From NCBI GenBank assembly GCA_947478865.1, contig CANJXF010000041.1, forward strand, positions 1 through 41,454: DNA of 41,454 nucleotides, in the 5' to 3' direction. The notes below the pieces were generated by a model. It was not told the DNA's origin and did no database searches. It was given only the letters and a program-made list of their open reading frames with translations. Positions 35,025-41,454 of the stretch are shown here, in pieces. This DNA comes from Verrucomicrobiales bacterium. Lineage in GTDB: Bacteria; Verrucomicrobiota; Verrucomicrobiia; Limisphaerales; CANJXF01. Made by a program: the position numbers and the translations under genes. Position 1 is the stretch's first letter. Each line of letters begins with the position of its first letter.

Positions 35025-35396
35025 TCAGAGCGAAGCTGGGACTGCGACCTTCTGGAAGTATTCTTTCTTCCAGCGCGCGACGCGCCAAAAAACGACACCG
35101 AAGAAAAGCGCGCCGCACCCGTTCACGCCGACGGTGTAGCCCAGTTTGTAAGTTCGCCCGGTGTTGTTCGGGGCATAGATCGTCACGTTGCGCCCCATGA
35201 GCAATGGCGGCATCGCACCCGGCATCAACGCTCCATCCAGCACGCCGCGGCCGAAGCCAGCCGGGCTCAAGGGATCGCGCGGGCGATTCAGCACCGCACT
35301 GAAAGCGATCGTGAAAAGTAAGAGAATGCCAACGCGACGCAGGATCGTGATGGCGGTTTGGCGTTGCAGCCAGAGTTTGACTTGGGTCGCGAGCAT
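35025..35396 (-). CDS. Small two-helix membrane protein, unknown
   Basis: 123 residues from the ATG at 35396 (open further upstream to 35438). Two membrane helices are likely (about 21-37, VGILLLFTIAFSAVLNR, and about 94-110, GCGALFFGVVFWRVARW). Between them a conserved-looking loop reads DPLSPAGFGRGVLDGALMPG and APNNTGRTYKLGYTVGVNG. The basic C-terminus (RWKKEYFQK) should be cytoplasmic. I recognise no family, though the Gly/Pro-rich loop looks constrained. It is divergent from the methyltransferase gene, 15 bp apart. Confidence 0.68.
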   Translation of the reverse strand: MLATQVKLWLQRQTAITILRRVGILLLFTIAFSAVLNRPRDPLSPAGFGRGVLDGALMPGAMPPLLMGRNVTIYAPNNTGRTYKLGYTVGVNGCGALFFGVVFWRVARWKKEYFQKVAVPASL

Positions 35397-35411
35397 ATCG
35401 TAAGCAAAAGC

Positions 35412-36134
35412 ATGTTTTTCAGCCGACGTGCGACGCAAGCAGAATATTTTGACTCACCCGATCGATCGCTCGCGGAAACGGCGGAGAGTTACAAATCGTT
35501 GGAACGCATCAACCGGCTGTTCCATTTCGCGGAACCGTTTCAACGGTTTCTTCCGCCCCTGTTGGGTGCGGAGAATTGTCGTGCCGTGACGCTGCTCGAC
35601 CTCGGCGCCGGCGACGGGTCGCTCGGCCAGGCGCTTCAGGTCTGGGCCGCAAAGAAGGGTTGGTCCTGGGAGATCACGAATCTGGATCTCAGCCCGCATG
35701 CTCCGGAGTTGTGCAAAACCGGGAAGCTCGTGTCGGGTTCCGTGCTCGACCTCCCGTTTGCGGATGAGTCATTCGATGTGGTCATCGCAAATCAAATGAC
35801 GCACCACTTGTCCAGCGACGAGGAGGTTGCGAAACATTTTCGGGAAGCGCATCGCGTGGCGCGGCGGGTCGTGTTGCTCAGCGACATGCATCGCAGCGCA
35901 ATTCTTTACGGGATCATCTGGGCCGTTCTGCACGCGGGAAATTTCCCCAAACACTTTCGCGACGACGGGTTGCTTTCCGTGAAGCGCGGGTTTTGCTCCG
36001 AGGATTGGCGGCAAATCGCCGATCGCGCCGGCCTCAGCGAGGCGAAAGTTTGGACGCACTTTGGAGCGCGGGTGATGCTGGCGGCGCAAAAGATTCCGAA
36101 GCCGCAAGCTCCGCCTGGCGCGTCGCCGATCTAA
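35412..36134 (+). CDS. Class I SAM-dependent methyltransferase
   Basis: 240 residues from the ATG at 35412. SAM-binding motif I is TLLDLGAGDGSLGQAL (about 60-75), followed by NLDLSPHAPELCKTGKLVSG, motif GSVLDLPFADESFDVVIANQ and THHLSSDEEVAKHFREAHRV. This is the UbiE/methyltransf_11 or _25 plan. The substrate is not visible; a neighbouring glycosyltransferase might suggest lipid or glycan modification. Its last 101 bases overlap the glycosyltransferase gene on the opposite strand, an unusually long convergent overlap. Confidence 0.88.
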   Translation: MFFSRRATQAEYFDSPDRSLAETAESYKSLERINRLFHFAEPFQRFLPPLLGAENCRAVTLLDLGAGDGSLGQALQVWAAKKGWSWEITNLDLSPHAPELCKTGKLVSGSVLDLPFADESFDVVIANQMTHHLSSDEEVAKHFREAHRVARRVVLLSDMHRSAILYGIIWAVLHAGNFPKHFRDDGLLSVKRGFCSEDWRQIADRAGLSEAKVWTHFGARVMLAAQKIPKPQAPPGASPI

Positions 36135-36801
36135 ACTGCCGTTTCGCCGTCCTCAGCCAGCGCCACCAACGAAAGGTGTCTCGCACCGGATGAATCTTGC
36201 TCTGCTCATTTTTGTAAATCACTTGAATCGGCACGAACTCGACGGCATGACCCGCCGCGATGAACGCGAGCAGTAATTCCGATTCAACTTCGAAATGCGC
36301 CGTTTGTAGAGTGCAGCGCGACCACGCTTCCAAATCGATGGAACGAAAACCGCATTGTGTATCGGGCAGATTTTTTCCGGTGATTCCGGACAGGCGCTGG
36401 CTCATCCAGCGATTCACGAAACGGCGAACGCGCGGCATTGCTGCGGGATGCGCCATGCGATTGCCGATGACGAGAGCGGCGCTCTCGCCGACGCTGAGAA
36501 ATTGCACAATGTCGGAGGGCGCATGCTGGCCATCGCCATCCATGGCGAGAGCCCGTTGAAAACCTTTTTCCCGCGCGTAACGGAGTCCGTCGTTCAACGA
36601 GGCGCCTTTGCCCTGTGGACTTTCGTGCCGGAGAACCACGGCTCCTGCCCTGGCGGCTAAACGGCCCGTCTCGTCGGTGGAACCGTCATCAATCACGATA
36701 ACTTCGAGAGCGAGCGTTCGGATTTCGCTCACCAGAGAAAAAATTTCCGCTGCTTCATTCAAGCACGGCATGACCACAACGTATTTTTCCACTGACCGCA
36801 T
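36034..36801 (-). CDS. Family 2 glycosyltransferase
   Basis: 255 residues from the ATG at 36801. The frame is open to a TTG at 36882 but that extension has no family resemblance. GT-A motifs: VVVMPCLNEAAEIF (8-21), VIVIDDGSTDETG, SPQGKGASLNDGLRYA and the DxD region LAMDGDGQH. DTQCGFRSID is the conserved acceptor-side motif of the polyprenyl-phosphate mannose/glucose synthase-like branch. It likely transfers a sugar to a lipid carrier at the membrane, though no C-terminal membrane helix is present. The C-terminal 34 codons overlap the methyltransferase and are Ala/Ser-rich. Confidence 0.88.
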   Translation of the reverse strand: MRSVEKYVVVMPCLNEAAEIFSLVSEIRTLALEVIVIDDGSTDETGRLAARAGAVVLRHESPQGKGASLNDGLRYAREKGFQRALAMDGDGQHAPSDIVQFLSVGESAALVIGNRMAHPAAMPRVRRFVNRWMSQRLSGITGKNLPDTQCGFRSIDLEAWSRCTLQTAHFEVESELLLAFIAAGHAVEFVPIQVIYKNEQSKIHPVRDTFRWWRWLRTAKRQFRSATRQAELAASESFAPPASPALQSASKLSPR

Positions 36802-36917
36802 TCTGGGAGCATAAAAATTTCTCGTTCCTTCGTCCAACTTTAAACAGGGAGAGACTGCGTCCGGTGTGGTTTGCTCGATCAAAGTTCACCGGAAAACCAT
36901 CGCGCAGTTGACGAAAA

Positions 36918-38003
36918 TTGCATTGCTCTGCACACCCTCTCCGGTCATTACTTCAAGCAGTGATTCACCAATCATTTGTTCCAGATATTCAGACGCTAAA
37001 CGTGCAAGGGGAGGATCAGATCCGACTGCATGAACGCGCTGCCAATGTTGCTGCCGAACGATTTGGTCGCCAGGTTTTTTTGCGCGCCGTCGTTGAGATT
37101 TCTAATTTCTGCCGGGAAAATTGCGCCTACTGCGGCATGCGCCGCGACAACCGCGCGCTCGCTCGTTTCCGGGCAAAGTTCGAACAGATTGCCGAACTGC
37201 TCATTCATCATCGCCCCGCGAGCATCACCGATGTGAACATCCAGGCGGGCGAAGATCCCGTGGCCGTTCGCGAAATCGTCATTCCACTGATTAAGGCGTT
37301 GCGCCGCGAAACTCCGCTCGGTGTCAGCGTTTGCCTGGGAACACTCAACCCGGTTCTTTACGCCGAACTTCTGGAGGCGGGCGCTTCGATTTATATCATT
37401 AAGTTTGAAATCGGCGACCCCACCCAATATCGGGAAATGTTTGCCCCCGGAACCTATCTGGAGCGCCTGGAAAACATCCGGCATCTCGCGGCAAATGGAT
37501 GGAAAGTCAGCTCTGGTTTTATCGTCGGTTTGCCGGAACAAAACGAAAGCCGCCTGCTCGCCAATTTTAAACTTGCTGGCGAGTTGCCACTGGATGGATG
37601 CAGCGTCAGCCCATTCATTCCCGGAGATGAAACGCCGCTGAGCAACGATCCGATTGCCAACATTAATTTGACCCTGAATTCGATGGCCGCGCTGCGTCTG
37701 ATGCGACCGGATTGAGTCATCCCTGCCGTGAGCGCGCTCAATCTGGCTGAGCCTGACATGGGCTATCGCCGCGGACTGCGCACGGGTGCGAATCTCGTCA
37801 CGATCAACCTGACGCCATCCGAAATGCGCGAAGATTATCTGCTCTACAAACGAGATCGTTTCATCATGACGGAGGAGCGAATTCTTTCTGCGGTTGCGGC
37901 GGAAGGATTAATGCCGTCCAAGCAAAGTCTGGCTGATTTCTACCGCGCGCAAGGAACTTCCCGGCCGACCGGGAGCCGGGCTGCGATTTCCGCCACAGTC
38001 TAA
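36918..38003 (+). pseudogene. HydE/BioB-like radical SAM gene split by in-frame TGA
   Basis: 362 codons in one frame from TTG at 36918, interrupted by TGA at 37713-37715. The first 265 codons hold the radical SAM cluster motif Cys65-x3-Cys69-x2-Cys72 (ISNFCRENCAYCGM), DVNIQAGEDP, and GFIVGLPEQNESRLL. After the TGA the same frame continues with the BATS-type C-terminal region (VIPAVSALNLAEPDMGY; RTGANLVTINLTPSEMRED; YKRDRFIMTEERIL). The interrupted stretch reads LMRPD-stop-VIPAVSALNL, with no bases lost. A single substitution from TGG or CGA would explain it. TGA is a normal stop elsewhere here. I see no SECIS-like hairpin for selenocysteine. No hydrogenase genes are present. Read it as a recent pseudogene or a sequencing error. 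Confidence 0.78.
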
Positions 38004-38012
38004 AAGCGGGCG

Positions 38013-38591
38013 TTACTTGATCACGGCATCGCGGCTGCGATTTAGAATCTTCGGCCAGATTTTCTTCCCAACGACGAATAAGATTGTGGCGAGAAAAACA
38101 ATCGCCACCACGGGAACAATCACGGCCAACAGGCTGAGCAAAAGAGAGCCGCCCAGTTCAATCGTCGCCAGAATTGGATTCGCCAGCCCGCCGGTGCCAA
38201 CCGTGGAAACGCCTCGCGTTACGACAGTCGCGCCTTGCACCAGGCCCGCCACACCGCCGCCGGCGATCACCGCCAAAGTCCATTTCAGAAACGGGCTCAT
38301 TCCGCCAACCATTGACGCCGTAATGATCGTGCCAGCCACGATGGCCGTCGGGGTGGCAATGACGTCGAGCGCATGATCCAGCCAGGGAATATAATAGGCC
38401 GCGATTTCCAGGCAGGTCGCCACGGCGAAGGCGGCCAACGCGGCGTCACTGGCAATCCATTGAAACGACGGAACCAGCGTCAGATGCCCCACATGAGAGG
38501 CGATGCTCATTACCAGCAATGGAACAAAGACGCGAAAGCCGCACGCGGCGCTGAGTCCGATTCCGACGCAAAGGCTTAAAAAAAGATCCAT
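38013..38591 (-). CDS. DUF4126 membrane protein
   Basis: 192 residues, highly hydrophobic, with about five or six helices (LFLSLCVGIGLSAACGFRVF at the start; IASDAALAAFAVATCLEIAA; GGGVAGLVQGATVVTRGVST). The combination GxSAACGxRVFxPLL and AAYYIPWLDHALDVIATPTA is the DUF4126 signature. Function unknown. It converges with the radical SAM gene (9 bp between stops) and is divergent from ilvD (79-bp spacer). Confidence 0.85.
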   Translation of the reverse strand: MDLFLSLCVGIGLSAACGFRVFVPLLVMSIASHVGHLTLVPSFQWIASDAALAAFAVATCLEIAAYYIPWLDHALDVIATPTAIVAGTIITASMVGGMSPFLKWTLAVIAGGGVAGLVQGATVVTRGVSTVGTGGLANPILATIELGGSLLLSLLAVIVPVVAIVFLATILFVVGKKIWPKILNRSRDAVIK

Positions 38592-38647
38592 AAATTTCCT
38601 TGTTCGAATAATAGCACACGAACCATCTCGCGCTTGTCAGCCGCGCC

Positions 38648-38661
38648 GTTTCATATGAAAC
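38648..38661. promoter_or_regulatory. 14-bp perfect palindrome upstream of ilvD
   Basis: GTTTCATATGAAAC is perfectly self-complementary and ends 9 bases before the ilvD ATG, inside the short divergent spacer with the DUF4126 gene. Dyads of this size are typical operator half-site pairs for dimeric regulators. Its overlap with the expected ribosome-binding region would suit repression of ilvD. No second copy was noticed in the window. Confidence 0.4.
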
Positions 38662-38670
38662 TGCGCGCCC

Positions 38671-40401
38671 ATGAAATCGACCAAATCGAATTTACGCAAA
38701 GAAAAAACCCAATCCCTTCGCCCCCACTCCAGCATTGTCGTCGACGGCGCGGACCGCGCTCCGAGCCGCGCCATGCTTTATGCCGTCGGATTCAAAGAGG
38801 ACGATTTCAAAAAGCCGATGATCGGCATCGCCTCGACCTGGAGCATGGTCACGCCGTGCAACATGCACATCGACAAACTCGCGCTCGAAGCCGAAGCCGG
38901 CGCAAACAAAGCCGGCGGCAAAGCGATTATTTTCAACACCATCACGATCTCCGACGGCATCTCGATGGGCAGCGAAGGAATGAAATATTCCCTCGTCTCC
39001 CGCGAAGTAATTGCGGATTCGATCGAAGTGGTCGTCGGCTGCGAAGGTTTGGATGGATTTGTTGCCATCGGGGGTTGCGACAAAAATATGCCGGGCTGCC
39101 TGATTGCAATGGCGCGATTGAACCGCCCGTCCGTGTTCGTTTATGGCGGAACAATTCTGCCCGGATGTATCACCGGCGACACCCGCAAGCTCGACGTGGT
39201 TTCCGTTTTCGAAGCGGTCGGTGCGCATGCGAATAAAAAAATCGACGACGCCGAGCTTCACAAAATTGAATCGTGCGCCATCCCCGGCCCCGGTTCGTGC
39301 GGCGGAATGTACACCGCGAACACCATGGCCAGCGCGATCGAAGCGCTCGGCATGAGTTTGCCGAACAGCTCCGCGCAAAACGCAATGTCCAAAGCCAAGA
39401 AGGAAGACTGCCAGCGCGCCGGTGCCGCCGTGGTGAACTTGTTGAAACTGGGCATTCGCCCGCTCGACATCATGACGCGCAAAGCGTTTGAAAACGCGAT
39501 CACCGTCGTCATCGCGCTCGGCGGATCGACCAACGCCGTGTTGCATTTGCTGGCGATGGCCAACGCCGCCGGAGTGAACTTGACGATTGATGATTTTACA
39601 AAGATCGGAAAACGCGTGCCGGTTCTTGCCGATTTGAAACCGAGTGGAAAACATCTCATGTCCGAACTCGTCGCCATTGGCGGCATTCGTCCGCTCATGA
39701 AAATGTTGCTCGACGCCGGATTGCTCCACGGCGATTGCCTCACCGTCACCGGGGAAACGATGGCCCAGACGTTGAAAAATGTTCCGCCTTACCTCAAGGG
39801 CCAAACGATCATTCGTCCCCTGAGCGACCCAATTAAAAAGGACAGCCACCTTGTCGTCCTCTACGGAAATCTCGCGTCCGGCGGCGCCGTGGCGAAAATC
39901 ACCGGCAAAGAAGGAATGCGCTTCACCGGCAAAGCGATCGTGTTCGAGTCCGAAGAGAAGGCCCTCACCGCGATTCTCAATGGCACGGTGAAAAAAGGTC
40001 ACGTCATCGTCATTCGTTATGAAGGGCCGAAAGGCGGACCCGGCATGCGCGAAATGCTTTCCCCCACTTCCGCGATCATGGGCAAAGGCCTCGGCAAAGA
40101 AGTCGCGCTCATCACCGATGGACGTTTCTCCGGCGGCAGCCATGGATTCGTGGTTGGCCACGTCACGCCCGAAGCGTATGTCGGCGGCACTATCGCGCTC
40201 GTGAAAAACGGCGACCCGATCACGATCGACGCTGATAAACGCGAACTGAGTTTGGATATCCCGGTGGCTGAATTGAAAAAGCGCAAGCAAGCCTGGAAAG
40301 CGCCGAAGCCCCGCTACACCCGCGGCGTTCTGGCGAAATACGCCGCCCACGTCACGAGCGCATCGCTCGGCGCGGTAACCGATGCGGATTTGAAGTTGTG
40401 A
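38671..40401 (+). CDS. ilvD: Dihydroxy-acid dehydratase
   Basis: 576 residues, normal length. It dehydrates dihydroxy-isovalerate and -methylvalerate in valine, isoleucine and leucine synthesis. Iron-sulfur and metal motifs: [12 protein letters not shown] with Cys63, [10 protein letters not shown] with Cys136, and [15 protein letters not shown] with Cys210. Also seen: [21 protein letters not shown] and [17 protein letters not shown]. It would feed 2-ketoisovalerate to the leuA product. The leucine attenuator is not repeated here; a 14-bp palindrome lies upstream instead. The gene ends 2 bp before the convergent TIR-like gene. Confidence 0.97.
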   Translation: MKSTKSNLRKEKTQSLRPHSSIVVDGADRAPSRAMLYAVGFKEDDFKKPMIGIASTWSMVTPCNMHIDKLALEAEAGANKAGGKAIIFNTITISDGISMGSEGMKYSLVSREVIADSIEVVVGCEGLDGFVAIGGCDKNMPGCLIAMARLNRPSVFVYGGTILPGCITGDTRKLDVVSVFEAVGAHANKKIDDAELHKIESCAIPGPGSCGGMYTANTMASAIEALGMSLPNSSAQNAMSKAKKEDCQRAGAAVVNLLKLGIRPLDIMTRKAFENAITVVIALGGSTNAVLHLLAMANAAGVNLTIDDFTKIGKRVPVLADLKPSGKHLMSELVAIGGIRPLMKMLLDAGLLHGDCLTVTGETMAQTLKNVPPYLKGQTIIRPLSDPIKKDSHLVVLYGNLASGGAVAKITGKEGMRFTGKAIVFESEEKALTAILNGTVKKGHVIVIRYEGPKGGPGMREMLSPTSAIMGKGLGKEVALITDGRFSGGSHGFVVGHVTPEAYVGGTIALVKNGDPITIDADKRELSLDIPVAELKKRKQAWKAPKPRYTRGVLAKYAAHVTSASLGAVTDADLKL

Positions 40402-40403
40402 AA

Positions 40404-41348
40404 TTACAAAGCTGAACTGATAGAAATGCTTTCAAGAGTGTTTCCTACTTCGAGCATAAAGTTAGCGCTCTGGGGTGGAAAATCCTGACTTACGACAGAA
40501 AACGTGAGTTGATATTTCCCTGGCGTCTTTATTTTAGGAATGTAATCCGTAGAATCGGTAAGCACATTAAAACCCAATTGAGGGACAATTTTCATACCTA
40601 CTAAAATGTGCTCGAACCAACATGCGTCGAATTTTCGCGATGATGAAGGACCAATTCGTACGCCAGGCAACCCGGTTCCAGCCCACTTAAATTCAATCGT
40701 GTTTGGGTGTGTGAGTTTATTGGAATTCAAATCAAGAATCGCATCCAAATATACGGAACAATTCATCGCTGCTTTGCGGTGGTGCAGGTTATTAACGGCA
40801 ATATGATAAAATCGGCGAAGGCGTCCCGGAGCAGGACTGGCGTCAACCCATATTGGCGATGCAACTTCCAATGTGAGTTGATGTCTTGTTTGAGTCGTCC
40901 AACTTTTGTCACAAGCCTTTTGGTAAATAAAATCAGCGACAACGTTAGTAAGTAAATTTCTATCGCTAAACGGAATCGCATTAGCCTGCATCGCCCCCAA
41001 CATGCCATCTCGTTCCTTCACTCCCGCTTCTTGAAATATCAACGCTGGAATTTTTAGAAAGGAGGCAATCCCAAGCTCCTGATGAGAAAATAGGGAACCA
41101 CGGCATGACGTTGTGCCATCATTTGATTTTAATTCTTCCCTCTTGAAATCTACGAATACTAAATAGTCTGCGGACTCAAGCTGTGAAAAAATATTTTCCC
41201 GCAAACCAAGGAGTGTTTGTTCAGCGACGGCCATATAACAATCAAAGCCCAAATCGCGTATCCTTTGCGCGATCTTTTCAGCAATGATCGGTTCATCAGA
41301 TTTTTTGGGCTTGTATATTTTACAAACGCATGGACAGCCAATGTCCAA
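40404..41348 (-). CDS. TIR-like domain protein with beta-rich C-terminal half
   Basis: 314 residues from a TTG at 41348; an in-frame TAA lies four codons earlier, so a longer N-terminus is excluded. Residues 7-140 look like a TIR or deoxyribosyltransferase-like alpha/beta fold: strand VCKIYKP, helix AEKIAQRIRDLGF, strand DCYMA, then SQLESADYLVFVDF, and SLFSHQELGIASFLKIPALI with Glu91 in the place of the TIR NADase catalytic Glu. Residues 155-305 are beta-strand-rich (FYHIAVNNLHHRKAAMNCSV; GKYQLTFSVVSQDF), Ig-like. Two sampled 60-base lines have 27 and 24 G+C against 33 in ilvD. TIR-like effectors often act in phage defence, which is an inference. Neighbours give no partner inside the window. 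Confidence 0.6.
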   Translation of the reverse strand: MDIGCPCVCKIYKPKKSDEPIIAEKIAQRIRDLGFDCYMAVAEQTLLGLRENIFSQLESADYLVFVDFKREELKSNDGTTSCRGSLFSHQELGIASFLKIPALIFQEAGVKERDGMLGAMQANAIPFSDRNLLTNVVADFIYQKACDKSWTTQTRHQLTLEVASPIWVDASPAPGRLRRFYHIAVNNLHHRKAAMNCSVYLDAILDLNSNKLTHPNTIEFKWAGTGLPGVRIGPSSSRKFDACWFEHILVGMKIVPQLGFNVLTDSTDYIPKIKTPGKYQLTFSVVSQDFPPQSANFMLEVGNTLESISISSAL

Positions 41349-41371
41349 GGGGATGGTTTAGGCTGGTCCGC

Positions 41372-41454
41372 ATGAAAATTTCTAAGATTCAGGCGGGAGA
41401 GCCGGTTTTGCAGCAATTGGCACAGGCGTATGGCAATGAAGCCAGGGCGCGTGC
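41372..41454 (+). CDS. N-terminal fragment of an unidentified gene, cut by the window edge
   Basis: ATG at 41372 opens a frame to the last base with 27 full codons, MKISKIQAGEPVLQQLAQAY then GNEARAR. It is divergent from the TIR-like gene with only 23 bp between start codons, so the two may share a control region. Too short for a family call. The ribosome site is weak (AGG about 9 bases upstream). Confidence 0.45.
   Translation, partial: MKISKIQAGEPVLQQLAQAYGNEARAR

Noticed and set aside
34122-35321. 399-codon open frame antisense to trxB and the neighbouring membrane gene
   Set aside because: It crosses two well-supported genes on the other strand and has a shadow-like composition.
36801-36882. 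Upstream TTG start for the glycosyltransferase
   Set aside because: The extra 27 residues have no family resemblance and no ribosome site. The ATG at 36801 directly precedes the conserved fold.
37713-37750. Possible selenocysteine insertion at the TGA of the radical SAM gene
   Set aside because: The only inverted repeat after the TGA is the short GAGCG/CGCTC dyad, with no apical loop of the SECIS kind, and the family is not known for Sec at this place.
38692-40350. 552-codon open frame antisense to ilvD
   Set aside because: It mirrors the codon pattern of ilvD, whose own frame is a perfect family match. The antisense protein is His/Arg/Phe-rich without any known motif.
1-41454. tRNA, rRNA, CRISPR array or intact insertion sequence
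   Set aside because: I saw no cloverleaf-like run, no regularly spaced repeats and no transposase motif anywhere in the window. A proper tRNA scan was not possible here.

Overview
The window looks like a chromosomal segment from a soil- or freshwater-type member of the Verrucomicrobiota, probably near Pedosphaera/Limisphaerales. This is an inference from gene families. It carries a PVC-type large dehydrogenase/heme-binding gene, a DUF1552 exported protein, an LL-diaminopimelate aminotransferase for lysine and peptidoglycan, a GTP-type PEP carboxykinase, a DUF5009 acyltransferase and InlB-like repeat remnants. Most of the DNA is moderately GC-rich and uses ATG starts with overlapping operons. 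TGA and TAG are ordinary stops here.

Layout. 1-2.1 kb: the tail of an unknown gene, a non-coding stretch with hairpins, a degenerate chimeric ORF, then a small stress/membrane cluster (YflT-like, 49-residue lmo0937-type, DUF3185) followed by an orphan NarL-type response regulator. 3.1-5.4 kb: a membrane TPR protein and dapL. 5.5-9.4 kb (minus strand): an exported polysaccharide deacetylase and a cysteine hydrolase fused out of frame to the remains of a PVC-type heme-binding gene, which also carries an amber stop. 9.5-17.2 kb: the cell-shape operon mreB-mreC-mreD-mrdA-rodA-rng, tightly overlapped and closed by a strong terminator. 17.2-19.5 kb (minus): hisB, ECF sigma factor, anti-sigma factor and a small secreted protein. 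19.7-22.2 kb: batD-batE. 22.2-25.4 kb (minus): DUF1552 protein and pckG. 25.6-31.6 kb: a lipoprotein aminopeptidase, then on the minus strand coaX, an AsmA-like protein, a DUF5009 protein, a PHP-domain protein and a small membrane protein.

31.7-35.4 kb (minus): trxB, a rhodanese, then leuA. Upstream of leuA lies what reads as a complete leucine attenuator: a 22-codon leader with 7 Leu codons, a mutually exclusive pairing element, and a rho-independent terminator with a GAAA loop. 35.4-38.6 kb: a SAM methyltransferase convergent with a family 2 glycosyltransferase, a HydE/BioB-like radical SAM gene split by one in-frame TGA, and a DUF4126 protein. 38.7-40.4 kb: ilvD, with a 14-bp perfect palindrome just upstream. 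At the right edge sits an AT-richer gene for a TIR-like protein with a beta-rich C-terminal half, divergent from a gene that runs off the window. This looks like the edge of an accessory, possibly defence, region.

The most notable observations are the leuA attenuator, the TIR-like gene at the island edge, the two gene-decay events (PVC/cysteine hydrolase fusion and TGA-split radical SAM gene) and the chimeric ORF at 516-1019.
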